From the NCBI GenBank assembly GCA_036346405.1, contig CM070548.1:51379779-51443778 (forward strand): a DNA stretch of 64,000 nt, written 5' to 3'. The notes under the pieces were generated by a model, which worked only from the letters and a program-made list of their open reading frames with translations, was not told the origin of the DNA and made no database searches. Each line of letters starts with the position of its first letter. Position 1 is the stretch's first letter. Source of the DNA: Phyllostachys edulis. Taxonomy: Eukaryota; Streptophyta; Magnoliopsida; Poales; Poaceae. A program made the position numbers and the translations under genes. Of the stretch, positions 1 through 11,829 are shown piece by piece.

Positions 1-1737
1 GCTAATGCTAATTCGACCAAGACAACCCACGGGATAAGGACCCAATGGACAGCCTAACCGTCCGCCAACGCTCCATTCCCACACCACACACACACACATT
101 TTATCTTTAAAACACACCAACCGAGCGACCCCCAATTAGCACCGCCCAAAGTACTTAGTCAAGAGAGGTCCCATATCCCCCTCGTGTGGTTAGCACGCAA
201 AAGCGCTTGGCTTAGTGACCCAAGTAACTCGGTCCTTAGGGACCCAGGCATACCACCACATTCCAAAAACCGCACCATCCATCCAATATGCCCAAGTCTA
301 AATCAATCTTTTATTTTCAGTTTTTGATTTTACAAATTAATCAAAGCACAAGTGCTAGACATATAGGAGTAATAATCAGTTTTGAGTGATCAAGACCATC
401 GACTAAGTCGATGATCGCCCATTACTACCGTTACTAAGCATGTCTAAGCAGTAGAAAACACGACTACTAAGTGATAAGAGCTCATCCAACGAGCTCAAAC
501 CACAGCAAATAACCTAGGCTCATTGGTAGTAGAGGATAAACAATTCCTACAGATCATGCAACTATAGGCTTGCTAGCGATATTTTAACACAAAGTAGCAT
601 GCATACATACAAGTAAAACAATATATTAAGCTTTAAAGTAATGGGACAATGATGGAAATGATCAAACTGCTTGCCTTGCTGTTGCTGGACAAATTGTTGC
701 TGAGGACCACTCACGGGATCAATACACTCGTCGGCACCTAATCGAAAAGACGAAAACAATCGATAAGAACGACGAAAACAACAAAGACAGCACAGCAAAC
801 GAACTCCAAACACTCTGAATTTTCTACAGCAGCAAGAGGGTGATTTTTAGGGAATTTAGCAACAAGAACCAATTGATTTGGATTCTCAATGCAAAAGATA
901 TGACCAAAACAATTCTGCTCAGCCCTAAAAATACCAAACTGCACTATTCACTAATTTAATTATGAGGCAACATTTTCTAGAAAAGAGGTGACACTGAAAT
1001 TTTTACAGCAAAACCAGCACCTCATGAGATGAATAACACAACTGAGTTCACCTCATTTGGAGCTATTATGCACTTTCTACAATTTTTCAAAAATAAGAAC
1101 TTGAACAAAATTATAATGCACAAGTCCTCATTTTTATAACAGCAACATGCTCAAAACTAATTTTCACAGTGAGTTAATTAATAGAGGAAACCAACAAAGT
1201 TGGATTCACTCAAAAATAATCTACAGAGCCTTAGTTATGTATTTTACAAGTTAAGCATTAATTTGATTGTATATTTAAAGTGAGTTTTAAAATCTAATGG
1301 CAAAACTGTGCTCTGGAGCTGAACTCAACTTACAATCATTTTTGGATTAAAGTCAAGTTCAAGACAGAGCTAACACAATTTGAATGACCTCATTTGGATT
1401 TAAAACGACAAAGATATGAAATTCTAAAGCTTATACCTTATTTCAGTTTATACTTAAGAGTTCACTGGAATTTCTAAAACCCACAAGGACATGGGAGGAC
1501 GTGAACCGTTGATCTAAATCAAACGGTCCAAGACCTCCAGAGGAAACGCGCATGCGCCTGTGCAGGTCCAGAGAACATGGGCCGTTGATCTTGGATCCAA
1601 CGGTCCATGTCCTCCCTGCCACGCTGCACGCAACAGAGGGGAGGTCGTGGCCGTTGATACCGCATCCAACGAACCACAACACATGAGGGAGGACCGGGAC
1701 GGTCCAGATCAAACGAGGGAGGTCTGAGCAGTGAGAT

Positions 1738-2250
1738 CTTCCAAAGGAAGATCTAAACTATCAAGATCTCCCCAAGGAAGATCTACATCGTCAAGACCTC
1801 TCGAGGAGGTCTGGACGGTCCAGATTTTTCAAGGAGGACCTTAATGGTCTAGATTGTCCTGGGGAGGACCTTAACGGTCAAGGCAACAACATAGAGGTCT
1901 GGGCGGTTCAGATCCACTTGGGGTGGTCTGAACGGCCAAGATCTAACAAAGGAGGTCCTAAACGGCTCAGATTTCCTTTGGGAGGTGGCGGCTAAGATTT
2001 ACCCGAGGAGGTCCACAAGGTTAAGAGGACCTCGGGGAGGTCCTACACGGTGGAGATCAACACAGGAGGACCTCAACAGCTAAGATCTCCCACAAGGAGG
2101 TCCTAGCGGTCAAGATCTCAAGGAGGAGGTCTGGGGTTGTCCTACAAAAGACCGGGGTGGTCTTTGCAAAGAGGACCCCGAGGGAGGTCTTTGGGAGGTC
2201 TTTGCCAAAGTCCACGGGTGGTCCTTTGGCAAAGAGGTCCCAAAGATGCA
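1738..2250. repeat. Degenerate AGGTC/AGATCT repeat array in element A
   Basis: Runs of AGGTCTNNACGGTCAAGATCTC-like units about 30 bases long recur here, for example GGAGGACCTTAACGGTC. They are the same vocabulary as the arrays in elements C and E and link A to that family group. Short open frames across the array are by-products of the repeat. Confidence 0.6.
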
Positions 2251-3044
2251 CGCTGGGAGACTAAGGCGCGGCCTTAATTGCGCAACAAGGACGAAAACAA
2301 GGCATTAAAGGCTGACCCGAGTTAACCAATGATAAGCAATGATGATCGCATTTAAGGGGGAGATCTTTGTCCTAACGACAATGGCACGGTGCCATTGTCG
2401 TCCGACAAAACTCCGAGAGGCTCCCAAGGCTTGTCGCCGGCGATGAGGACCTCGCTGGCGCCATCCAAGGACACCAACGTGTGCGCAATAGTGTTGCGCA
2501 CACGCCAGGACCATTCCCGGCGGCGGGGGTGGCCCTGAACGGCGACGAGCCGAAGATTGGCGGCGCAAAAACACACGGCCAAAACACAAACAGCGATAAT
2601 GAGCTCCGCAGCGTACATTCAAGCGTGTGCCCAAGAAAAGCTCCGCAACAACATACACGCGGGTGCCCAGCGCCTAGGACTATCAGGGAGTACCTGGAGG
2701 TCCTAACGATGCCGGGGAGGTCGAGGATGGCGATGGCCTGAGTTGGAGAAGATGGGAAGCTCCGCTGCTCAAGACCAAGCTCCACGCTCCAAGCTCCACT
2801 AGCCCTCTCCTGAAAATGTTAACCTAACAATGGGTTAGGTTCAACTCCAGGAGATTTTTGGGGGAGCTTAAAATGAGCTAGAGGTTGAGAGGGGGCCACT
2901 GGAGCAAGCCTTCACCACCGAGGGCTTCAAGCTTCTCAACAATGGCGGCCAAAAAGGGGAGGTCAGTGGAGGGGATGCTCAGCCAAGCACAAGCAAGGCC
3001 AAGCTCAATGGTGTGTAAAAGAAGCCAAGGGCAACAGTGGGGGG

Positions 3045-3051
3045 TTTTATA
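3045..3051 (-). promoter_or_regulatory. TATA-like box of element A
   Basis: TATAAAA on the minus strand, followed downstream by a GC-rich stretch. It lies about 1.7 kb from the element's start, comparable to the 2.1 kb seen in C and E. Assigned from position and sequence only. Confidence 0.35.
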
Positions 3052-3479
3052 GCTAGGGCAAAAAGAGGTCCTGGACCACGGGTTAAGCTCATGGTGAGCT
3101 TAGCCCAAGGGACGTCCACGGGAGGTCCATGGGGTTGGACAAGATGGATGGGACAGAGTAGGTCAGGACAGGGCATGGGCTAGGGGCGGAAAAGCACTGA
3201 CATGCATTTAATGCCCCCAGGCACAGAGCCGTTGGATGTGACAAGGCTCCGACTTTGCCCACTGCCATGGCTCGCACACGCGCCCAAGGTAGGAGAAGAA
3301 CAGGATCTCACATCCACCGTTGGAGTACGTGGATGGGGAGGCCCTGGCCCTCGGATTTTACGTTTGAACCGTTATGTTTTAAGTGACTGGGAGGAGGTCC
3401 CAGCCACACGATTTGGAAAGGGAGGTCGTGGCCCTCCGATTTCCATAATACGAAGGCGCACGTGGAAAAAGGGGACAGG

Positions 3480-4212
3480 AGGTCCAAGGCGTTGGATTTC
3501 AATCCAACGGTGCGGACCTCCAGGAGGACTTAACCACACACGGCCTTAAGAACATGAGGGGGAGGTCATGGCCTTAGGATTCAAATCCAAGGGCACACAA
3601 CCAAAAATGACGGTCTGAGGCTTTGCGTGAAGCGCGAGGGAGGTCAAGACCTTTGGATTTTGATCCAACGGTGGTGATCAAGACAGGAGGTCTGAGCCTC
3701 ATGGCGTGGCGCAAAGGAGGTCTTGAGCTTGCGCAACACACAAGGGAGGTCATGGCCATTAGATTTAGATCTAAGGCAACGACCTCACGTCTTGTGAGGA
3801 GGTCGATGCGCATAAGACAAGGAGGAGGTCGTGATCAGTGGATTTTTAATCAACGGTGCACAACACGAGATAGGGGAGGTCTTGTCTTGTTGGATATTTT
3901 GAGGGGGGAGGTCGTGGGCTGTTGGATCTGATCCAACGGCTACGACCTCGTTTAGGTGGGAGGTTTGCTTAGTTTAACAGTGAGGGGAGGTCATGGCCAT
4001 GGATCTTGGATCCAAGGGCTACGACCTCAACAAGGTGGGATGTCTAGTGGTTTGACAGCCCGTGGAGGTTTTTGAGATTTAACACACAGGGGAGGTCATG
4101 ACCGTGGATCTTTGATCCAACGGCTATGACCTGATGAGGTGAGGAGGTCTTTGCGGTGTTGACCGCGGAGGAGGTCGTGGCGGGTTGGATGTAAATCCAA
4201 CGGCTGCGACCT
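3480..4212. repeat. Array of about 42-bp imperfect palindromes
   Basis: At least five copies of a hairpin-forming unit: GAGGTCRTGGCC, then a GTTGGAT arm, a short loop, an ATCCAACGGC arm and ACGACCTC. Copies at 3480-3521, 3908-3949, 3986-4028, 4091-4132 and 4171-4212. A related shorter palindrome lies at 1575-1609. Arms pair over roughly 18-20 bases with a few mismatches. Confidence 0.75.
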
Positions 4213-4789
4213 GCTCAAGGTGGAGAAGGAGGTCTGACGGGTCAGGAAGTGGGTTGGGTTGGACCAGCTTTGCAAAGTGGCTAGCCCAAGGAACAGTACG
4301 AGTTTTTGAATTCAGTTTTTAACAGCTGAAACTTAACAGAATTATTTGAGATAGCAAATGAACTCCAAAATTCACGAAATTTTAACTGGAGCTTGCTGAT
4401 AATGAGATTAACCTTGCATAAAATTTCCAGAGGTTATTATGCAATGCATTTTTCTCAGGAAATTCATGAAGGTGGTTCAAGGATTTGTTTTACCTCCAAA
4501 ATTTATCAAACAAGTTTTAAAACTTGTGATATTTTTCAGAGGGGTCCCACATCAGTTTTAGGACCAAGGAAAATATTTTCCAAATGTTTGGCACAAGATT
4601 TAAGATAATTGGAAAAGGAGTTTGACTTTTGGTCAACAAGAGCTTTGTGTTTTTGGATTACACAACTCTTGGACTAGAATCACAGGAGAGATTAGGGGTT
4701 TTCAAGATGTGAGAAAAAGTTTTAATTTCTACCCATATAATTATACTTGAACAAACCCTGATTATACATTTGGGATGTTACAATTTAGG

Positions 4790-6896
4790 GCCAATATTGA
4801 TGTCCGCAGTGGACCACCACGTCGTCTGGCAGGTGAGGAGGTTCGTGCACGGCTAGATGCTTTGAAGCCTCTTGATGATGGTGATGGGTTCGAGAAATAT
4901 GGTGAGGAGCACAATTGGACTCACATTCCAAGTTTGTGGCGGCTGCCATACTTTCATAAGCTCATTCTTCCCCATAACATAGATGTAATGCATAATGAGA
5001 ATAATGTTGCAGAGGCCATATTTAGCACATTCTTTGACATTCCGACAAGGCGAAGGACAATGTGAAGGCTCGCCTTGATCGGGAGGAGCTTTGCAATGAG
5101 CCCTCGTGAATATGATCCATAAGCCGACTCTTGGCAAGTGGGAGAAGCCAAGAGCTAGTTATTGCCTAACTAGGGTTCAGAGGAAGGAGATTTTGGAATG
5201 GTTTCAGACCCTAAAGTTTCCTGATGGGTATGCAGCAAATTTGAGAAGAGGAGTGAATTTAGCTACCATGCGCATCAATGGCCTAAAGAGCCATGACTAC
5301 CACATATTCATGGAACGCCTTTTGCTGTGATGATCCGTGGCTCGCCCCCGAGTGTGTTTGGCAAGTGATGGCGGAGTTGAGCTTCTTTTATCGATGACTA
5401 TGTGCGAAAGAGATAGATCCCATGGTAATATCAACTATGGAGCGTGAAGTGCTCGTGTTGCTTTGCAAGTTGGAAAAGATCTTTCCACTTGGCTTCTTCA
5501 ATCCAATGCAACATCGATTCTCCATCTTCCCTATGAAGCTAGGATGGGGGACGATGCAAAACCGGTGGATGTATCCAATTGAGAGGAGCAAAAGGAACTA
5601 CGGGCAAAGCAAAAAATCGATCACGTGTTGAAGCATCCATAGCGAGGCGTACATAATTGAGGAAATTTCCCATTTCACATCAATATACTTTCTCGATAAT
5701 GTTACAGACGGTGCACAATCAAACCTCACGATACAATATTGGCATCCTCAAAATAATTGCCAACTTAGCCTCTTCACGGAAGAGGTGACACTTTAAGCGG
5801 TGGTACTCCCAAAGTTTTATCGCGGGATGAGTGGTTGATTGTGATGTTGTATGTCTTTACCAACCTCTCAAGTGGATGATTACATTAGGTATGCAACAAT
5901 TATTTTTCCCAATAATTGATGTATGAGTGTTTTAATCTACTTGTCTTGTTGCCTCTAGGGAATTTGTTAGGAGCGAGTGGAAGCAACATCGAGACCCATC
6001 CGAAAAACAAGTTGCGACCCTTCTTAGGAAGGGTGTTGGGAATTGTAAACCGAATTTCCGACTTGGTTCTATCGAGTAACTTCTCTATTAGCTACTCCCC
6101 TTGCACATAATATTTACTAAGTAAAGAGGAACTAATACATGAAACCCAATTCTATTTATGCTGTAGAGTTTGAAGGACAAGTCTATGAGCAGTGAATTGA
6201 AGCAAGTTGCTCAAGGATGCCACACTCGGGTCTTTGTCCTATAGTACCTACGATGTGAATGGGTACCGCTTCGAACATCGACACATGAGAGGAGCGGCCT
6301 AATGCAACAACAATTAACAGTGGATTGGTGACTATAGGACAAGATGAGAGCGATACACTGTTGAATACTATGGAGTAATTGAAGAAATAATTGAACTATA
6401 TTTCCATGGTAGCAAACCTCTCAAACTTATGTTATTCAAATGTCATTGGTTCCATCCGTTTAGGAGTCGACGGGATACATCACTTGGGCTGGTTGAAGTT
6501 GCACATCAATCAATCCTACCAGCAATGACCCATTTATTGTGGCTCGACAAGCCACCCAAGTATACTACATCCCGCATCCATGCAAAACTATGAGTAGTCT
6601 CATGGATTGGTGGGTAGTACATAAGGTGCAACCATATGGTAAACTACCTACCCCTAGTGAGCAGGACTACAACATGGAGACCAACAATGGTGTTGACCTA
6701 TTCTTTCAAGAAGATGGGCTACGAGGACTTTTCAAATAATAATTGGGGAAGAGGGCGATCACATGGATGATATTCAAATCGATGCCGATGAGGTTGTAAA
6801 CCAAGAGGACTTGGAACTACTTAATCGCTTAGACATTGATGGCAATCAAGGGGATGACGTTGAGTCAACACCTCATGATAGTGACGATGACTTTTA
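4790..6896 (+). pseudogene. CACTA-1 TNP2-type transposase, C-terminal two thirds, decayed
   Basis: Would catalyse CACTA element excision and integration. The reading opens mid-protein with a stretch containing EEHNWTHIP and LPHNIDVMH (about 4905-4995), typical of TNP2. It continues with WFQTLKFPDGYA and LKSHDYH (5190-5310), CKLEKIFP (about 5465-5485), then the C-terminal region with QATQVYYIPHPCK (6545-6595) and FFQEDGL (about 6700-6725), ending DDDF-stop near 6895. Several frameshifts and stops separate these blocks, so no product is possible. The N-terminal third is missing because element A is inserted at 4782. The second CACTA in the window carries a different TNP2. Confidence 0.85.
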
Positions 6897-7096
6897 GAGG
6901 GCCCATCTGCGGAGGATCCCATTGTAGCGACTACTTCTAAGCATGATCTTGTATGTCTTCCATTTATTTGCTGCATGTTTTTAATTTTTTGTATGAGCTT
7001 ACTTGATTACGTTATATTACATTTTTCTATGAGCTTACTTGATTACGCTATATTAATTGATTTATTTTATTTTATTTCATTTCAGGACACCAAAAA

Positions 7097-9395
7097 ATGA
7101 GTGGCGTCGACGAGGCAGCATACTCTAGTCGAGGCAGACGCTTGTTTTCCACTCGAGGAGGCAGAGGGGCAGCCGCGGCCACTCGACGAGGCAGAGGGGC
7201 AGCCACGGCCCCCAGAGGCGATGGGGCAGCCGTGGCCACTAGGCGAGGTAGAGGGCAGCCACGGCCCCTCCAGAGGCGGTGGGGCGGCCATGCCCCTCGA
7301 GGCGGGGGTCTACCTCTAGTAGATCAGGCTCCTGTACCCCGCAGCCCTCACGTGCTGATGATGTGGAGCGTGAGGCGGAGGGTGAGGAGGAAGAGCAGCA
7401 CCTTGAGGCGGAGGGTGAGGAGGATGAGCACCATGAGGTACAAGAATATTGGATGCGAGGACTGCAGAACCCGCCACGACGACCAACCCGAGAGGAGGAG
7501 AAGATCATCATCGTTCTGTTGGCGACACGTAAATGCTGTTTACACTTTCACTAATTTAGCCCACTTACTTGCATACCTAAAAAAACTAATATGCGAGCAA
7601 TGGCGAGAAGAAGGCGGGGTGACAAACGAGACTTCGAGCGGCATAATTGGCGTGTTGCCGATGGCACTTCCTGGGTTGGTCACATACTGAGAGGACGGCG
7701 GAGAACTGCATGGACATGGTGCCACTCTGGGGCAGCTGCTGAATCTGCCAAGTTGAGAGAGGTTCCATTTGACATTTGTTTGTGGTGGAGGAAAGTTTTT
7801 GGGTAAGTGACTAAATATTCAAATCTGCTTTTATGTGTTCCTATGCATGTTAGGGTTGATTTGGCCCCAATGTTCAATCACCTAACGGCAACTTGACTAT
7901 TTAACTCAAAGATTAATTTTTTCCAAATGTATTAATACAAACTAGATCACTAAACAACCATACTTAACTTACGGTAGATTAGGCTAGTTTTGCTCAATCT
8001 ATTCATGTTAGGATAGTTATCTTAATTGTGACGGCACAACTAAATCATCATCAACTATTTATTAGTGGTACATGGCTAAAAATGGTAGTTTTAATCAAAC
8101 ACCTATCTAAATTGCACAAGGAGTACTAACATTTTGAAGAAAGCGTAAGCCATTTGAGGACAAAGTCATTATATTTTGTGTTTTTATGCAAACCTAACCT
8201 AGCTAATCTCACTTGTTTGGTACTAAAACTTCAAGTAGTCGACATGTTTAATTTACCTCTTTTGGATGTTTAGTAGCCAAGTAATAAATGTCAACTAACT
8301 TAATCATCTTATTCTTTATCAATTCCTTTTCACTTTCATCAACTAACTTAATCATCTTATTCTTTATCAATTCTTTATTCTTTGATTGTAGTGGTGGTTT
8401 CGATGGGTCGACGGACAGAAGTCGATTCAAAGCGAGTGCTTCGTAATTGTGTTAAGAAGCTCATCCCACGATGTTCTCTGAAGCACGCATCAAGCGGTGA
8501 TCTGTTACCACACACAAGTGCTTGACAAGCAGATTCATAGGGCCGACGCCTGCCAAACGCATATCACTTTCGACGAGTACATGCAGGTAACCAACTGAAC
8601 AAACGATGTCCTTGATTACAATCAATTCTAGTTTATTCATATTTAACACTTGGTTAATTTAGGCAATACCTTGGTGGGCCTGAAGTGTGAAGATGCATGG
8701 CGCAGATTCTCCGAGGCAGTGGTGCAATGAGCGATGGTTGCGGGCCTCTCGTCTTTGCTAGGAGCGGCGATTGTTGATGGACGGGACAGCACATCGTCAA
8801 GGCAGCTCCTCCATGGCTCGTTACAAGAAGAACCCTGGTAGGTCAACATGTTCATATTGATTGTATGTTGCGATACATATTTATTGACCGTGTGGTTTTT
8901 GGGTGCGAGAAAAAAAAAGCAGAGGCCTGCTCTCGATATGGAGGCATATGTAGAAGCTAGGAGGGTGATCGGGAGGGCACCTTGTGCACCAAGTGTGACA
9001 GAGCACTTGGTACGATTTCGATCATTTTGTCCCCGATGATTTCCGCTCCACGATGATTTTGTCCAACAGCTGCATATCTTGATCTTGCTAAGGAGATTCA
9101 TGGCCCGAGTCGACGTCATGAATTCGCCACTAGACGCGAGTCTTTGTGTACAAAGGTGGCAAGGGAAGAAACATGGTCGTTTCTTCATGGGTGCGGCTAC
9201 ATTAGCACACCGACCACCCTCTCCGAGGTCCGATCCACGAGTCTTGCATCAAGCGATGAGGTACACCTTCAATGTCGACAAACAACCACCATCACATGTT
9301 TAGAGTCTCGATTTTCTTAGCTTGAGACGAGGTCGCAAGAGGAAATTGAGGCTAGATAAATGTTAGAGCAAATGCTCATGCAAAGTTAGTTGGAG
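7097..9395 (+). pseudogene. CACTA-1 second gene, plant Ptta/En/Spm-type transposon protein, decayed
   Basis: Lies just downstream of the transposase after a possible intron acceptor (TTTCAG at about 7080). Opens with an Arg/Gly-rich stretch of repeated RGRG-like units (7097-7320), then an acidic Glu-rich segment and NPPRRPTREEEK (about 7280-7515). After AT-rich gaps that look like introns come ITFDEYMQ (about 8565-8587), HRQGSSSMARYKKNPG (8790-8840), and a segment with ATRRESLCTK and SDEVHLQCRQTTTITC (9125-9300). This order fits the second ORF of grass CACTA elements (Ptta/En/Spm family). Frameshifts and stops break it. Confidence 0.65.
8291..8373. repeat. 35-bp direct duplication, 48-bp period
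   Basis: A 35-base AT-rich segment at 8291-8325 is repeated at 8339-8373, inside a probable intron of the CACTA-1 second gene. Confidence 0.8.
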
Positions 9396-9421
9396 CGTGG
9401 TAGTACAATAACAAAGTAATA

Positions 9422-9424
<3 letters not shown>

Positions 9425-9474
<50 letters not shown>
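9425..9474. repeat. (AT)25 microsatellite
   Basis: Uninterrupted AT dinucleotide run in the 3' noncoding part of CACTA-1. Confidence 0.97.
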
Positions 9475-9477
<3 letters not shown>

Positions 9478-9479
9478 TA

Positions 9480-10475
9480 CTTGGCTAATGTATGACAATG
9501 TGCAAACAAATATGCAGTACTCGGGACCGGGACTCGACCTAATGCCTCTCCGTCGGGGAACCCTTTGCCTCACTTATCTCGCTCGGTTAGTAAGCGCATC
9601 TTGATTATTATATTGTTAGTCTCTTATGAGTGCTTGATTCGAATACATTGAAATGACATGCAATGTACTTATTGGTCGCCATTGCAAATTTCTTATAATC
9701 GATTTCTTATGAAAATGCAGGAGGCAGCGGGATCGGTTAGCCCATTGCTAATCCTCAAGATCTTTGGTGCACATGTTGAAGATCATGTGAATGCATCCAT
9801 CGCCGAGAGGTCACCACCAGTGCTTGCTATTTTTATGATCTACTAAAAGGATACCAATATTAGAAAACATTCACAATCGGTGATTGCTAAAAATGGAAAA
9901 AATGGCTTCATATATAACTAATTCTCTATATCTATATCATAAATTCTTTTGAAATGTGTCAACATATAATAATTTGTATGTACACTCCTTTGTATGAATT
10001 TGATGATAAGTGCTTGAGACATAAATGTTGATCGAGAGTTCACAATGACAAAATTTTGAGAGTTGCGATAAATGATCAATTAGGCCACAAGCTAGTGGCC
10101 CACACCCCGTGCATGCCCTTAAGCGATTTGCCATGTTATTAGGTTGCTCATCATGATTTAAAGGAATTTTTTTGCTTTGTCAATAGTTTGGTTAATTATC
10201 TTTTCATGTATCAATTCCTAACTTTTGTTGTAACATGGCACTAATATTAAGTTTTGCTCTATCTGCAGAACTTTGAAAATGATGCTCTTATGCACGGAAG
10301 ATTGAAGCAGGAAATTCTGTGCATGCAAATGGTTGTAGTGATACTTGTTATTTGGAACTGTCATATGTATAATAATGCCTTATGCTTACATTTTTGAACT
10401 TGATCTTGAATGTTGTGAGCTCGGAAGCTGTTATGATGTCTTTTGTTCGATCTATACATTTATATATACATATAT
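9480..10475. other. CACTA-1 3' noncoding region
   Basis: AT-rich sequence between the second gene and the subterminal repeats. A short readable stretch at 9720-9846 may be the last exon of the second gene. Nothing else is recognisable. Confidence 0.5.
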
Positions 10476-10625
10476 TGTGGAATGGATGGATGGATGGATT
10501 ATTTGATTCTTTGTGGAATGGATGGATGGATGGGTGATTATTTGGCTCTTTGTGGAATGGATGGATTGATTATTTGGCATTGTGGAATGGATGGATTGAT
10601 TATTTGATTCTTTGTGGAATGGATT
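10476..10625. repeat. GGATGGAT minisatellite
   Basis: Five units starting TGTGGAATGG at about 10476, 10512, 10551, 10581 and 10612, each followed by GGAT runs and an ATTATTTG stretch; spacing 30-39 bases. Confidence 0.85.
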
Positions 10626-10654
10626 TTAAATGAATTTGTGAAAATTAAGGTGCA

Positions 10655-11095
10655 AAGAGTTTGTCGATTTCGAGTGCCTCATCGATTTATCGAGTGTTTG
10701 GCACTCGAAATAGACAAAACTTTCCCGAGTGTCGACACTCGGAAATTGAAACTTCGAAAACGACAAAAAGTTTCGAGTGTAGACACTCGGGAAAACTTGA
10801 CCGTGGCAATTTCTGCGGATCCGTGGAAGATTTCCGAGTGTTTTGGACCGTATTCAGTGTTAACACTCGGTAATAGTTCCCTCAATTTGGAGAAGCCGTT
10901 CGTGGGTTTTTCCCGAGTGTCGACATTTCGAGTGTCTCGGATACACTCGGTAAATATATATTTCGAGTGTAACACTCGGGAAACCGTTTTCTCCGAGCAC
11001 GCTATCCCGAGTGCTTTTTTCGAGTGTGACACTCGGGAAATATGTTTCCCGAGTGTTTCGCCCACTTTCCCGAGTGTTTTTGGCACTCGGGAAAA
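10655..11095. repeat. CACTA-1 3' subterminal palindromic repeats
   Basis: More than ten copies of TTTCCCGAGTG or its complement, often paired into palindromes such as CCCGAGTGTCGACACTCGG at about 10724-10742. In CACTA elements such subterminal repeats are the binding sites for the TnpA-type accessory protein. An open frame spanning them is not a gene. Confidence 0.9.
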
Positions 11096-11113
11096 ATCCT
11101 GTCTCTGGTAGTG
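11096..11113 (-). repeat. CACTA-1 right terminal inverted repeat
   Basis: Reverse complement starts CACTACCAGAGACAGG, giving the CACTA terminus. The partner left end is outside the window. The copia gag reading resumes immediately afterwards. Confidence 0.85.
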
Positions 11114-11610
11114 TAAAGAGAGAGCACATCTCTCTAAAAGAGTCTTATGAGGAGCTAAAGGAAGCTCATGACTTGCTTATCCAAGAAAATTCAAGCAAGT
11201 CTTGATCTAGCATTGAAATTACATATGATATTATTGATGAAATGCCTAGTATAGAAATTACTAAAACTAGTGTATCTATTTCATGTAATGATCTACTTGT
11301 TATGCCATGTTTCTCTAATATTAACCATGATAATTTGAAGTCCAATGATGCAAAGCTTGTTGTTGAAAACAATGAGCTAAAGGAGCAAGTGACCAAGCTA
11401 AGCAAAAGCTTATAATAGTGCTTGAAGGGTAACGCTACCCTTAATAAGCTTTTGAGTGAGCAAAGGTGCTCATTCAACAAAGAAGGACTTGGGTATGTGC
11501 CCAAGAAAGGTAAGAAACCGGTAAACAAGCCCACAAGGTTTGTTAAGCAAAATAGTAAGTATTGCCATAAGTGCCGGTAAATAGGACATTTGCAACAAGC
11601 TTGTCCTGTT
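11114..11610 (+). pseudogene. Copia-1 gag, C-terminal part
   Basis: Readable from SYEELKEAHDLL through a coiled-coil-like region rich in Lys/Glu/Asn to a zinc knuckle at 11558-11600. The knuckle reads YCHKCR-stop-IGHLQQAC, so the CX2CX4HX4C spacing is kept but a TAA sits inside it, as expected from CAA to TAA. Further stops occur at about 11202 and 11413. CACTA-1 cuts the gene at 11113. Would form the nucleocapsid of the retrotransposon particle. Confidence 0.8.
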
Positions 11611-11642
11611 GGTAAGACTCCATTTTGGTAAGACTCCATTTT
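11611..11642. repeat. 16-bp tandem duplication causing a frameshift in gag
   Basis: GGTAAGACTCCATTTT occurs twice back to back, at 11611-11626 and 11627-11642, just after the zinc knuckle, shifting the frame by one base. Confidence 0.9.
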
Positions 11643-11829
11643 TTAGTATATATGATTCATGTTATATACTTAGAAAAACTAAGGATGGTAAAGTTATTGT
11701 TAGATTTGTTGGCACTTCAATTTTAGGTGCTAAAAAGAATGCTATTTGGGTGCCTAAATCTTTGGTCACTAAGCTCCAAGGACCCAAACAAATTTGGGTA
11801 CCTAAAAGAACTTGATTTTTGTTTTGTAG

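Larger units (their letters stand above)
1..4782 (-). mobile_element. Element A: long-LTR-like GGTC-rich retroelement piece, 5' end at 4782
   Basis: Noncoding, rich in AGGTC/GACCTCC words and hairpins. The right boundary is a TGTTACA at 4776-4782 lying directly against CACTA transposase coding sequence. Read on the minus strand the element therefore starts TGTAACATCCC, resembling the starts of elements C and E (TGTGACACCC and TGTAACGTCCC). A TATA-like box on the minus strand lies about 1.7 kb inside. No direct terminal repeat was seen and the other end is outside the window, so it may be a solo LTR or part of a larger element. The 1-1440 part is AT-rich with no recognisable gene. The following five bases (ATTTA) would be the target-site duplication, but its partner is off the window. 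Confidence 0.6.
4783..11113 (+). mobile_element. CACTA-1: 3' part of a CACTA (En/Spm) DNA transposon
   Basis: Contains a decayed TNP2 transposase, a decayed second gene of the plant Ptta/En/Spm type, subterminal palindromes built on CCCGAGTG/CACTCGGG, and a right terminus ending TGGTAGTG at 11113 (its reverse complement begins CACTACCA, the CACTA signature). Gene order and direction fit an element running left to right. The 5' part, including the transposase N-terminus, is displaced beyond the left edge by element A. It is inserted into the gag gene of Copia-1; the next bases, TAA, would be the 3-bp target duplication. Confidence 0.85.

Noticed and set aside
2305..2785. Overlapping open frames on both strands
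   Set aside because: GC-rich LTR sequence with no recognisable family; frames overlap in several phases, which is a sign of composition and not of a gene.
10614..11111. 165-residue open frame on the plus strand with overlapping minus-strand frames
   Set aside because: Lies entirely over the CACTA-1 subterminal palindromes; the repeats create the frame on both strands.
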